64,000 nt of DNA from Streptomyces griseosporeus (GTDB taxonomy: Bacteria; Actinomycetota; Actinomycetes; Streptomycetales; Streptomycetaceae): assembly GCF_014656055.1 (NCBI RefSeq), contig NZ_BNBR01000002.1:437164-501163 (forward strand). Reading direction: 5' to 3'. The notes under the pieces are model-generated. The model was given only the letters and a program-made list of their open reading frames with translations, ran no database searches and was not told the origin of the DNA. Position numbers and translations under genes: made by a program. Position 1 is the stretch's first letter. The number at the start of each line of letters is the position of its first letter. Shown one piece after another: positions 7,507 through 15,687 of the stretch.

Positions 7507-8961
7507 ATGACACTCCTGGACGACGAGGTCTGGGCCGGGCGGTATCACAGCGACGGCTGGCGGGGCGCCGCCGAGATACGGCCGGTGGTCGAGCCGGCGA
7601 CCGGCGACGGTCTGGGCGCGGTCGGCCTCGCCACCCCCGGCGACGTGGCCCGGGCCGCCGCCCGGGCCGCCGAGGCGCAGCGCGCGTGGGCGGCCACTCC
7701 CCCGCAGGAGCGGGCGGCGGTCCTGCGCCGCGCGGGCGAGCTGTTCACCGCGCACGCCGACGAGATAGCCGACTGGCTGGTGCGGGAGGCCGGTTCGGTG
7801 CGGGCGAAGGCCGACTTCGAGGTGCGGCTGGCGCTCGGCGAGTGCTTCGCGTGCGCGGCGCTGCCGGCGCATCCGCAGGGCGAGGTGCTGGCCTCCGAGG
7901 AGGCCCGCTGGTCGCTGACCCGGCGGCGGGCCGTCGGCGTGGTGAGCGTCATCTCCCCGTTCAACTTCCCTCTCGTCCTGGGCCTTCGGTCGGTGGCGCC
8001 GGCGCTCGCGCTGGGCAACGCCGTCCTGCTGAAGCCGGATCCGCGGACCGCGGTGAGCGGCGGTGTGGTCATCGCCCGGGTCTTCGAGGAGGCGGGGCTG
8101 CCGGCCGGGCTGCTGCATCTGCTGCCCGGTGACGGCGCGGTCGGCCAGGCCGTCGTGGAGGCCCCCGAGGTGCGCGTCGTCTCCTTCACGGGCTCCACGG
8201 CCGTCGGCCGGGCCATCGGCGAGCGGGCCGGCCGGCTGCTGAAGCGGGCCCATCTCGAACTGGGCGGCAACAGCGCCCTGGTGGTGCTGCCCGGGGCGGA
8301 CGTGGCGAAGGCGGCCTCCGCGGGCGCCTTCGGCTCGTACCTGCACCAGGGGCAGATCTGCATGACGACGGGCCGGCACCTCGTGCACGAGTCGCTGCGG
8401 GAGGAGTACACCGCGGCGCTCGCCGCGAAGGCCGACGCGCTGAAGGTCGGCGACCCGGCCCGCGAGGATGTGGCGCTCGGCCCGCTCATCGACCGCGGTC
8501 AGCTGGAGCGCGTGCACCGCATCGTCACCGACAGCGTCGCGGCGGGCGCGGTGCTCGCGGCCGGCGGCGGGATCGACGGAGCCGGCTACCGCGCGACCGT
8601 CCTGACCGGCGTCACCCCCGACATGCCGGCCTGGCGGGAGGAGGTCTTCGGCCCGGTGGCCCCCGTCACCGGCTTCTCCACGCTGGAGGAGGCCGCGCGG
8701 ATCGTCGACGACTGCGAGTACGGGCTGTCCGTCGGCATCCTCGGCGACGTCGGTACGGCGATGAAGCTCGCCGACCTGATCGAGTCGGGGAAGGTCCACA
8801 TCAACGGGCAGACCGTCGACGACGAACCCCACGCCCCCTTCGGCGGGGTGAAGGCGTCCGGCACCGGGTCCCGCTTCGGCGGCGCCACCGCCAACGTCGA
8901 GGCGTTCACGGAGACCCAGTGGGTCACGGTCCGCCCGGACATCGCCGACTACCCGTACTGA
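7507..8961 (+). CDS. Benzaldehyde dehydrogenase (NAD(P)+)
   Basis: This 484-residue aldehyde dehydrogenase probably oxidises the benzaldehyde made by the upstream decarboxylase to benzoate. Seen directly are the cofactor-binding stretch VVSVISPFNFPLVLGLRSV, Glu251 in HLELGGNSALVV (general base), catalytic Cys285 in HQGQICMTTGRHL and the C-terminal EEVFGPVAPV. The FNFPLVLG...HQGQICMTTGRH combination is characteristic of the benzaldehyde/vanillin dehydrogenase subgroup. ATG 7507 has agaaaggg at good distance. It lies 70 bases after mdlC, consistent with one transcript. Vanillin or another substituted benzaldehyde is an alternative substrate. Confidence 0.9.
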   Translation: MTLLDDEVWAGRYHSDGWRGAAEIRPVVEPATGDGLGAVGLATPGDVARAAARAAEAQRAWAATPPQERAAVLRRAGELFTAHADEIADWLVREAGSVRAKADFEVRLALGECFACAALPAHPQGEVLASEEARWSLTRRRAVGVVSVISPFNFPLVLGLRSVAPALALGNAVLLKPDPRTAVSGGVVIARVFEEAGLPAGLLHLLPGDGAVGQAVVEAPEVRVVSFTGSTAVGRAIGERAGRLLKRAHLELGGNSALVVLPGADVAKAASAGAFGSYLHQGQICMTTGRHLVHESLREEYTAALAAKADALKVGDPAREDVALGPLIDRGQLERVHRIVTDSVAAGAVLAAGGGIDGAGYRATVLTGVTPDMPAWREEVFGPVAPVTGFSTLEEAARIVDDCEYGLSVGILGDVGTAMKLADLIESGKVHINGQTVDDEPHAPFGGVKASGTGSRFGGATANVEAFTETQWVTVRPDIADYPY

Positions 8962-8972
8962 CCCGCGCCGCG

Positions 8973-9010
8973 CCCCGCTCCCCGCTCCTCGCTCCTCGCT
9001 CCTCGCTCCC
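8973..9010. repeat. Heptamer tandem repeat, five copies
   Basis: Five consecutive heptamers (ccccgct, ccccgct, cctcgct, cctcgct, cctcgct) plus ccc lie in the 121-base gap between the dehydrogenase and transporter genes. They look like replication-slippage DNA; no coding or structural role is apparent. Confidence 0.85.
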
Positions 9011-9082
9011 ACAGCACCGCACCCCCGTTACCGCCGCACGTCCCGTCCCCGTCTCCCGTAGCCGCCCTGGGGGGAAACCGCC

Positions 9083-10330
9083 ATGCCGTCCGCCCTGTCC
9101 ACACAGTCCGGCACCGCCGGCCGCAACGTCTGGACGGTGGTCCTGTGCTGGATCACCGTCCTGCTCGAGGGATACGACCTCGTCGTCCTCGGCGCCATCA
9201 TCCCCACCCTGCTGAAGACCCGTCACCTCGGCATGACCGCCGGGGACGCGACGACCGTCGCCACGCTGTCGCTGGTCGGCGTGGCCATCGGCGCGGTCTG
9301 TGTCGGCCCGCTGGCCGACCGGCTGGGCCGCCGCCTGCTGCTGATCTCCTCGGTGGTGGTGTTCTCGCTGTTCACGCTGCTGGTGCCGCTCGCCGGGTCG
9401 GTCACGGTGTTCGCCGGGCTGCGGCTGCTCGCCGGCCTGGGCCTGGGCGCCTGTATGCCGGTGTCGCTGACGCTGATGGCCGAGCACATGCCGGCCGAGC
9501 GGCGGGCCCGGGCCAGCACGCTGACGATGACCGGCTACCACACCGGCGCCGTCATCACCTCGCTGCTCGCCCTGAAGGTCACCGACCACTGGCAGGTCCT
9601 GTTCTACGTCCTCGGCGTCGCCGGATTCGTCGTCGCCGCCGTCCAGTGGTTCCGGCTGCCCGAGTCGGAGGCGTTCGTCGCCGCCAAGGAGTCCGCGGCG
9701 GCACGGCAGCGGGTGCCGTTCACGGAACTGCTCAAGCCGGCCCACCTGCGGGCGGGCATCGGCATCTGGGTCGCCTCCTTCATGGGGCTGCTGCTGGTCT
9801 ACGGCCTCAACACCTGGCTGCCCAAGCTGATGAACGACGCCGGCTATCCCGTCCCGACGGCCGTCACCCAGCTGCTGGTGCTGAACGTCGGCGGTGTCGC
9901 GGGCCTGGTCCTCGGCGGCTTCGTCGCCGACCGGCGCGGCATCAAGGGCACCACCATGGGCTGGTTCGGGGTGTCGGTGGTGATGCTGGCCTGCCTGAGC
10001 GTGCGGATGGACAGCGACCTTCTGCTGGACGTGGTGGTGTTCTTCACGGGCGTGTTCGTCTTCTCCGCGCAGGTTCTGGTCTATGCGTACGTGACGCACT
10101 ACTACCCGGCGGCCGTGCGCGGCACCGCGCTCGGCTCTGCCTCCGGGATCGGCCGGATCGGCTCCATCGTCGGCCCGTCGGTCACGGGCGCGCTCGTCAC
10201 CGCCGGCATCGGCCACCCGTGGGGCTTCTACTTCTTCGCGCTGGTCGCCGTCCTCGCCCTGCTGGCGGTCTCGACGCTGCCGGGGCGGGCGCGCGGCGCG
10301 GTGGAGCCGGTGGCCGAGCCCGCCGTGTGA
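9083..10330 (+). CDS. MFS transporter, aromatic acid:H+ symporter (AAHS) type
   Basis: The protein of 415 aa has twelve predicted transmembrane helices. It carries the AAHS signature near the N-terminus, LLEGYDLVVLGAIIPTLL, with the charged Glu/Asp in helix 1. The MFS loop motif GPLADRLGRRLLL lies between helices 2 and 3 and a related VADRRGIKGTT between helices 8 and 9. AAHS members such as PcaK and BenK import aromatic acids with protons. As the last gene of the mdlC operon it most likely brings in the aromatic acid substrate (benzoylformate, mandelate or benzoate). The ATG follows gggggaaaccgcc. A GC-rich hairpin follows the stop. Confidence 0.9.
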   Translation: MPSALSTQSGTAGRNVWTVVLCWITVLLEGYDLVVLGAIIPTLLKTRHLGMTAGDATTVATLSLVGVAIGAVCVGPLADRLGRRLLLISSVVVFSLFTLLVPLAGSVTVFAGLRLLAGLGLGACMPVSLTLMAEHMPAERRARASTLTMTGYHTGAVITSLLALKVTDHWQVLFYVLGVAGFVVAAVQWFRLPESEAFVAAKESAAARQRVPFTELLKPAHLRAGIGIWVASFMGLLLVYGLNTWLPKLMNDAGYPVPTAVTQLLVLNVGGVAGLVLGGFVADRRGIKGTTMGWFGVSVVMLACLSVRMDSDLLLDVVVFFTGVFVFSAQVLVYAYVTHYYPAAVRGTALGSASGIGRIGSIVGPSVTGALVTAGIGHPWGFYFFALVAVLALLAVSTLPGRARGAVEPVAEPAV

Positions 10331-10363
10331 GAAGGAGCCGGTGGTCCGATCCCCGCCGGTGAC

Positions 10364-10394
10364 AGGGGCCGCGGTGCAACGCGCCGCGGCCTCT
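10364..10394 (+). terminator. Hairpin terminator after the benzoylformate operon
   Basis: A stem of about 14 bp (10364-10377 with 10381-10394, including G-U pairs) closes over a three-base loop, 33 bases after the transporter stop. It separates the operon from the next co-directional gene. Confidence 0.6.
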
Positions 10395-10410
10395 TGGCAT
10401 CCTTCCGGTC

Positions 10411-11601
10411 ATGACGACGCAGTTCTACGGCCCGCCGTACGGCCCCTACCCGGCCCCGCCGCTCCCCCCGTACCCCGAGCCTCCCCGGCCGGTGGGCGAG
10501 CTGCCGTACCACCGGATGGCCCTGGCGACCGGGCGGCACCGCTGGTGGCGGCCGCTGGTGGGGACGGCCGTGGTGACCGTCGGCGTGTTCGTGCTGATGC
10601 TGGTGATCGTCGTGGTCTCCGAGGTCGCAGGCGCCGCGCTGGACCGTCCGCTCGACGCCGACGACATGCGCTCCTGGGGCGGCGTCGCCGACACGGCGAT
10701 CTCGCTGGTGACGATAGCCGTCGCGCTGCCGGTGGTGCTGCTGACCGCGCGCTGGATCCAGGCGCGGCCGGCGGGCACGGTGTCGTCGGTGGCCGGGCGG
10801 CTGCGGTGGCGCTGGCTCGCCGGGTGCCTGGCGCTGGCGCTGCCGCTGATCCTTCTGTCGTTCGGGGTGTCGATGCTGATCCCGGAGTCGGGGGACGCGG
10901 GCGGTGACGCGCAGGGCATGGACTGGGTGGGCCTGCCCACCTTCCTGTACGGCCTCGCCGCGGTCTGTCTGACGGTGCCGTTCCAGGCGGCGGCCGAGGA
11001 GTACGTCTTCCGGGGCTGGCTGGTGCAGGCGGTCGGCGCGTGGGTCCGGTGGCCGTGGATCCCGGTCGTGCCGCAGGCGCTGCTGTTCGCGGCGGCGCAC
11101 GGCTGGGGCACCGCGTGGGGCTTCGCCGACCTGGTCGTCTTCGGCGTCGTCTGCGCGGTGCTGGCGATCCGCACCGGCGGGCTGGAGGCCGGGATCGCCC
11201 TGCACGTGCTGAACAACCTGATCGGGATGGGCGTCGCGGCGGGCATCGCCGGGGCGCTGGAGTCCGACGAGACGGCCGCCGACATGGACTGGGTGGGCGC
11301 GGTCGTCGACATCCCGATGGTGCTGCTGTACGCCGCCGCCGTGCTGTGGCTGGCCCAGCGCCGCCGCCTGCGGACGGTGAGCCCGCCCGCGCCGGAGACA
11401 CCGCCGTCGTACGCCGGACCGGCGGGCACCTGGCCGCCGTACGGCATGCACCCCTACGGCATTCCGCCGTACGGCACGCCGCCGCACACCGGTCCGGTAC
11501 CCGGGTACGCCCCTCCCCCTCCCCCGGCCGCGCCGCCCGTCGGCCCGGAGGCGGACGCCGGTCCGGAGGCGGGCGGTCAGGTCAGCCGGCCGTCGTCCTG
11601 A
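10411..11601 (+). CDS. CPBP-family intramembrane glutamic endopeptidase
   Basis: This 396-residue membrane protein belongs to the CPBP (Abi/CAAX-processing-like) protease family. The catalytic signature is complete: Glu196-Glu197 in AAEEYVFRGWL, His230 in FAAAHGW and His265-x-x-Asn in ALHVLNN. There are about eight hydrophobic helices. Both ends are disordered Pro/Tyr/Gly-rich tails (YGPPYGPYPAPPLPPYPEPP at the N-terminus; repeated PPYG/PYG near the C-terminus), which should lie in the cytoplasm. Bacterial members act in peptide processing or stress signalling, but the substrate here is unknown. Its 3' end overlaps the convergent VOC gene by 20 bases. Confidence 0.88.
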   Translation: MTTQFYGPPYGPYPAPPLPPYPEPPRPVGELPYHRMALATGRHRWWRPLVGTAVVTVGVFVLMLVIVVVSEVAGAALDRPLDADDMRSWGGVADTAISLVTIAVALPVVLLTARWIQARPAGTVSSVAGRLRWRWLAGCLALALPLILLSFGVSMLIPESGDAGGDAQGMDWVGLPTFLYGLAAVCLTVPFQAAAEEYVFRGWLVQAVGAWVRWPWIPVVPQALLFAAAHGWGTAWGFADLVVFGVVCAVLAIRTGGLEAGIALHVLNNLIGMGVAAGIAGALESDETAADMDWVGAVVDIPMVLLYAAAVLWLAQRRRLRTVSPPAPETPPSYAGPAGTWPPYGMHPYGIPPYGTPPHTGPVPGYAPPPPPAAPPVGPEADAGPEAGGQVSRPSS

Positions 11602-12118
11602 CGGGTGCGCTGGAGCGCCCGTGGCCCCGGCCGGTCAGCTCGGCGTCGAGCGTCTCCTGGGCCACGCGCATGGCCGCGGCGTACTCCGGCTCCCCCAGCC
11701 GCCGCCACATCTCCTCCTCGGAGACGCTCTCCACGCGGGCGACGACCCACCAGACGTTCCCGAAGGGGTCCTTGATCCGGCCGCCGCGCATGCCGAAGGC
11801 GTCGTTCGCCACCGGCGTGACGACCTGTCCTCCGGCGGCGACGGCCCGGGCGAGGGCCGCGTCGGCGTCGGGGACGAAGACGCGCAGCAGGCTCGGCAGG
11901 GCGGGCCAGCCCTCGCGCCGGTCGAAGGCCAGGACGACCGTGTCGCCGACCCGGATCTCGCCGTGTCCGATGGCGCCGTCCTCGGTGGGGACGCGCCCGA
12001 GTTCCTCGCCCTCGAACACCTCGGTGACGTAGTCGAGGAAGGCCCCGGTGTCGTCGGTGACCACCCAGGGCGCGACGGTGGTGTAGCCCTCAGGTGCGGC
12101 AGTGTGCTGCGGGGACAT
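11582..12118 (-). CDS. VOC (glyoxalase/bleomycin-resistance fold) family protein
   Basis: The 178-residue protein has a PhnB-like VOC fold. It opens with TVAPWVVTDDTGAFLDYVTE, continues with GEIRVGDTVVLAFDRRE, and ends the domain with AFGMRGGRIKDPFGNVWWVV, the usual metal-site strand of the family. A helical C-terminal extension (SEEEMWRRLGEPEYAAAM) follows. Such proteins bind or modify small molecules; no substrate is indicated. The ATG is preceded by gaaaggg. The gene converges on the CPBP gene with a 20-base overlap of coding sequence. Confidence 0.85.
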   Translation of the reverse strand: MSPQHTAAPEGYTTVAPWVVTDDTGAFLDYVTEVFEGEELGRVPTEDGAIGHGEIRVGDTVVLAFDRREGWPALPSLLRVFVPDADAALARAVAAGGQVVTPVANDAFGMRGGRIKDPFGNVWWVVARVESVSEEEMWRRLGEPEYAAAMRVAQETLDAELTGRGHGRSSAPVRTTAG

Positions 12119-12159
12119 GGCGGCCCTTTCGACGGTGTCCTTCGGTACGGAACGACCGT

Positions 12160-12198
12160 AGGCCCCGAGTAGGACACCTTCCGTCCTACTCGGGGCCT
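12160..12198 (-). terminator. Perfect 16-bp hairpin terminator of pyc
   Basis: aggccccgagtaggac (12160-12175) and gtcctactcggggcct (12183-12198) are perfectly complementary around a seven-base loop. The hairpin begins 18 bases beyond the pyc stop codon. It also lies just upstream of the VOC gene, insulating that gene from pyc read-through. Confidence 0.88.
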
Positions 12199-12216
12199 CG
12201 GTGGCGTCGCGGAGCC

Positions 12217-15200
12217 TCAGGCGAGTTCGACGAGCAGGTCGCCGCCCTCCACCTGCTGGATGCGATTGATGGCGAGGCGGCCCACCGTGCCGGCCTTGGG
12301 GGCGGTGATGGCGGCCTCCATCTTCATCGCCTCGATGGTGGCGACGGTGGCGCCCGCCTCCACCTGGTCGCCCTCGGCGACGGCGAGGGTGACCACGCCG
12401 GCGAAGGGGGCGGCGACATGGCCGGGGTTGGACCGGTCGGCCTTCTCGGTGACGGGGACGTCGGAGGCGGCGGCCCGGTCGCGGACCTGGATGGGGCGCA
12501 GCTGGCCGTTGAGCGAGGACATCACGGTGCGCATGCCGCGCTCGTCGGCCTCGCCGATCGCCTGCAGCTCGATGAGCAGGCGGACGCCGGGTTCGAGGTC
12601 GACGGCGTACTCCTTGCCGGGGCGCAGGCCGTAGAAGAAGTCCTTGCTGTCGAGGACGCTGGTGTCGCCGAAGGCCTGGCGGTGCGTGTCGAACTCGCGG
12701 GTCGGGCCGGGGAACAGCAGCCGGTTGAGCGTGGTGCGGCGGTCCTTGGCCAGGCCCTCGCGGTCGTCGTCGGTCAGCTCCTGGACCGGCTTGGCCTCGG
12801 CGCGGCCGCGCAGCGCCTTGGTGCGGAACGGCTCGGGCCAGCCGCCGGGCGGGGTGCCCAGCTCGCCGCGGAGGAAGCCGATGACCGAGTCGGGGATGTC
12901 GAAGCGGCCGGGTTCCGCCTCGAAGTCCCGCGGGGACACCCCGGCGCCGACCAGGTGCAGGGCGAGGTCGCCGACCACCTTGGAGGACGGGGTGACCTTG
13001 ACCAGCCGGCCGAGGATGCGGTCGGCGGCGGCGTACATCGCCTCGATCTCCTCGAAGCGGTCGCCGAGGCCGAGCGCGATGGCCTGGGTGCGCAGGTTGG
13101 ACAGCTGGCCGCCGGGGATCTCGTGGTGGTAGACGCGCCCGGTCGGGGAGGCGAGGCCGGCCTCGAAGGGGGCGTAGACCTTGCGGACGCTCTCCCAGTA
13201 CGGCTCCAGGTCGCCGACGGCCTGGAGGTCCAGGCCGGTGGGCCGTTCGGAGTGGTCGGTGGCGGCGACGATCGCCGACAGGGACGGCTGGGAGGTCGTG
13301 CCGGCCATGGAGGCCACGGCGCCGTCGACGGCGTCCGCGCCTGCCTGGATGGCGGCGAGGTAGGTGGCGAGCTGGCCGCCGGCGGTGTCGTGGGTGTGCA
13401 GGTGGACCGGCAGGTCGAACTCGCGGCGCAGCGCGGAGACGAGCGTGGCGGCGGCCGGGGCGCGCAGCAGGCCCGCCATGTCCTTGACGGCGATGACGTG
13501 GGCGCCGGCGTCGACGATCTTCTCGGCGAGGCGGAGGTAGTAGTCGAGGGTGTAGAGCCGCTCCGCCGGGTCGGACAGGTCGGAGGTGTAGCAGAGGGCG
13601 ACCTCGGCGATCGCGGTGCCGGTCTCCCGTACGGCCTGGATGGCGGGGCGCATCTGGTCGACGTCGTTGAGGGCGTCGAAGATGCGGAAGATGTCGATGC
13701 CGGTGGCGGCGGCCTCCTGCACGAAGGCGTCGGTGACCTCGGTGGGGTACGGCGTGTAGCCGACGGTGTTGCGGCCGCGCAGCAGCATCTGCAGGCAGAT
13801 GTTGGGGACCGCCTCGCGCAGGGCGGCCAGCCGCTCCCAGGGGTCCTCGGCGAGGAAGCGCAGGGCGACGTCGTAGGTGGCGCCGCCCCAGCACTCCAGG
13901 GAGAGCATCTGCGGCAGGGTGCGGGCGACGACGGGGGCGACGGCGAGCATGTCCTTGGTGCGCACCCGCGTCGCGAGCAGCGACTGGTGGGCGTCGCGGA
14001 AGGTGGTGTCGGTGACGCCGATGGTGGGTGACTCGCGCAGCCGGCGGGCGAAGCCCTCGGGGCCGAGTTCGGCGAGGCGCTGCCGGGAGCCGGCCGGTGC
14101 GTCCCCGGCGGGCAGCGGGGGCAGTTTGGTCAGCGGGTCGATCAGGTCGGGCCGCTCGCCGTGCGGCTTGTTGACGGTGACGTCGGCGAGGTAGGTGAGC
14201 AGCTTGGTGCCGCGGTCCGCGGAGTGACGGGCCGTCAGCAGGTGCGGGCGCTGCTCGATGAAGGAGGTGGTGACCCGGCCGGCCTGGAAGTCCGGGTCGT
14301 CCAGGACCGCCTGGAGGAAGGGGATGTTGGTGGCGACGCCGCGGATGCGGAACTCGGCGACCGCGCGCCGGGCGCGGTTGACGGCGGTGGTGAAGTCGCG
14401 GCCCCGGCAGGTGAGCTTCACCAGCATGGAGTCGAAGTGCGCGCTGATCTCCGTACCGGCGTGGGTGGTGCCGCCGTCTAGGCGGATGCCGGAGCCGCCG
14501 GGTGAGCGGTAGGCGCTGATGCGGCCGGTGTCCGGGCGGAAGCCGTTGGCCGGGTCCTCGGTGGTGATGCGGCACTGCAGGGCCGCGCCGCGCAGCCGGA
14601 CGGTGTCCTGGGACAGGCCGAGGCCGGCGAGGGTCTCGCCGGCGGCGATGCGCAGCTGGGCCTGGACGAGGTCGACGTCGGTGACCTCTTCGGTGACGGT
14701 GTGCTCGACCTGGATGCGCGGGTTCATCTCGATGAAGACGTGGTTGCCGTCGCGGTCGAGGAGGAACTCGACGGTGCCCGCGTTGCGGTAGCCGATCTGC
14801 CGGGCGAAGCGGACGGCGTCGGCGCAGATGCGGTCGCGCAGCTCCGGGTCGAGGTTGGGGGCGGGCGCCAGCTCGATGACCTTCTGGTGGCGGCGCTGCA
14901 CCGAACAGTCGCGTTCGAACAGGTGGATGACGTTGCCCTCGCCGTCGGCGAGGATCTGCACCTCGATGTGGCGGGGTTCGACGACGGCCTTCTCCAGGAA
15001 GACCGTGGGGTCGCCGAAGGCGGAGGCCGCCTCGCGGGAGGCGGCCTCGATGGACTCGCGGAGCTGGGCGGGGTCCTCGACGCGGCGCATGCCGCGACCG
15101 CCGCCGCCCGCGACGGCCTTGACGAAGACGGGGAAGCCGATGGTGCCGGCGGCGCGGACGAGTTCGTCGACGTCGTTGGAGGGCGCGGAGGAGCCGAGGA

Positions 15201-15591
15201 CGGGGACGCCGGCCTCGCGGGCGGCGGCCACCGCGCGGGCCTTGTTGCCGGTCAGCTCCAGGATGTCGGCGCTCGGTCCGACGAAGGTGATGCCGGCCTC
15301 CTCGCAGGCCCGCGCCAGGTCGGGGTTCTCGGAGAGGAAGCCGTAGCCCGGATAGACGGCGTCGGCGCCGGCCTGCCGGGCGGCGCGGACGATCTCCTCG
15401 ACGGAGAGGTAGGCCCGCACGGGGTGGCCGGGCCGGCCGATCTCGTAGGCCTCGTCGGCCTTCAGCCGGTGCAGCGAGTTGCGGTCCTCGTGGGGGAAGA
15501 CGGCGACGGTTCGCGCGCCCAGCTCGTAGCCGGCTCGGAACGCGCGAATCGCGATCTCACCGCGGTTGGCGACCAGCACCTTGCGGAACAT
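12217..15591 (-). CDS. pyc: Pyruvate carboxylase
   Basis: This 1124-residue single-chain enzyme carboxylates pyruvate to oxaloacetate with biotin, ATP and bicarbonate, refilling the citric acid cycle. Domain order is complete. The N-terminal biotin carboxylase starts MFRKVLVANRGEIAIRAFRA and includes KAVAGGGGRGMR (ATP-grasp glycine loop) and EMNPRIQVEHTVTEEV. The carboxyltransferase includes DTTFRDAHQSLLATR, CWGGATYDVALRF and HDTAGGQLAT. A C-terminal biotinyl domain carries Lys1090 in EAMKMEA, 34 residues from the end. I start at ATG 15591 (gaagggg six bases upstream) rather than 26 codons earlier. The gene stands alone and ends at a strong terminator. Confidence 0.97.
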   Translation of the reverse strand: MFRKVLVANRGEIAIRAFRAGYELGARTVAVFPHEDRNSLHRLKADEAYEIGRPGHPVRAYLSVEEIVRAARQAGADAVYPGYGFLSENPDLARACEEAGITFVGPSADILELTGNKARAVAAAREAGVPVLGSSAPSNDVDELVRAAGTIGFPVFVKAVAGGGGRGMRRVEDPAQLRESIEAASREAASAFGDPTVFLEKAVVEPRHIEVQILADGEGNVIHLFERDCSVQRRHQKVIELAPAPNLDPELRDRICADAVRFARQIGYRNAGTVEFLLDRDGNHVFIEMNPRIQVEHTVTEEVTDVDLVQAQLRIAAGETLAGLGLSQDTVRLRGAALQCRITTEDPANGFRPDTGRISAYRSPGGSGIRLDGGTTHAGTEISAHFDSMLVKLTCRGRDFTTAVNRARRAVAEFRIRGVATNIPFLQAVLDDPDFQAGRVTTSFIEQRPHLLTARHSADRGTKLLTYLADVTVNKPHGERPDLIDPLTKLPPLPAGDAPAGSRQRLAELGPEGFARRLRESPTIGVTDTTFRDAHQSLLATRVRTKDMLAVAPVVARTLPQMLSLECWGGATYDVALRFLAEDPWERLAALREAVPNICLQMLLRGRNTVGYTPYPTEVTDAFVQEAAATGIDIFRIFDALNDVDQMRPAIQAVRETGTAIAEVALCYTSDLSDPAERLYTLDYYLRLAEKIVDAGAHVIAVKDMAGLLRAPAAATLVSALRREFDLPVHLHTHDTAGGQLATYLAAIQAGADAVDGAVASMAGTTSQPSLSAIVAATDHSERPTGLDLQAVGDLEPYWESVRKVYAPFEAGLASPTGRVYHHEIPGGQLSNLRTQAIALGLGDRFEEIEAMYAAADRILGRLVKVTPSSKVVGDLALHLVGAGVSPRDFEAEPGRFDIPDSVIGFLRGELGTPPGGWPEPFRTKALRGRAEAKPVQELTDDDREGLAKDRRTTLNRLLFPGPTREFDTHRQAFGDTSVLDSKDFFYGLRPGKEYAVDLEPGVRLLIELQAIGEADERGMRTVMSSLNGQLRPIQVRDRAAASDVPVTEKADRSNPGHVAAPFAGVVTLAVAEGDQVEAGATVATIEAMKMEAAITAPKAGTVGRLAINRIQQVEGGDLLVELA

Positions 15592-15687
15592 GTACGACCC
15601 CTTCAGCCTGCCGGTGACGGACACCATGGTGTCGGCGGTGTCCCCGGCACGCCATGTGAGCAATTCCACTTGCCGCGCGGGGTGCGG

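Noticed and set aside
10331..11601. CPBP protease as part of the benzoylformate operon
   Set aside because: A 14-bp hairpin separates it from the transporter gene, and the function is unrelated.
11582..14575. A nearly 1000-codon open frame on the minus strand through pyc
   Set aside because: It is out of frame with pyruvate carboxylase and Arg/His/Pro-rich, a typical GC-bias shadow; only its end coincides with the real VOC gene.
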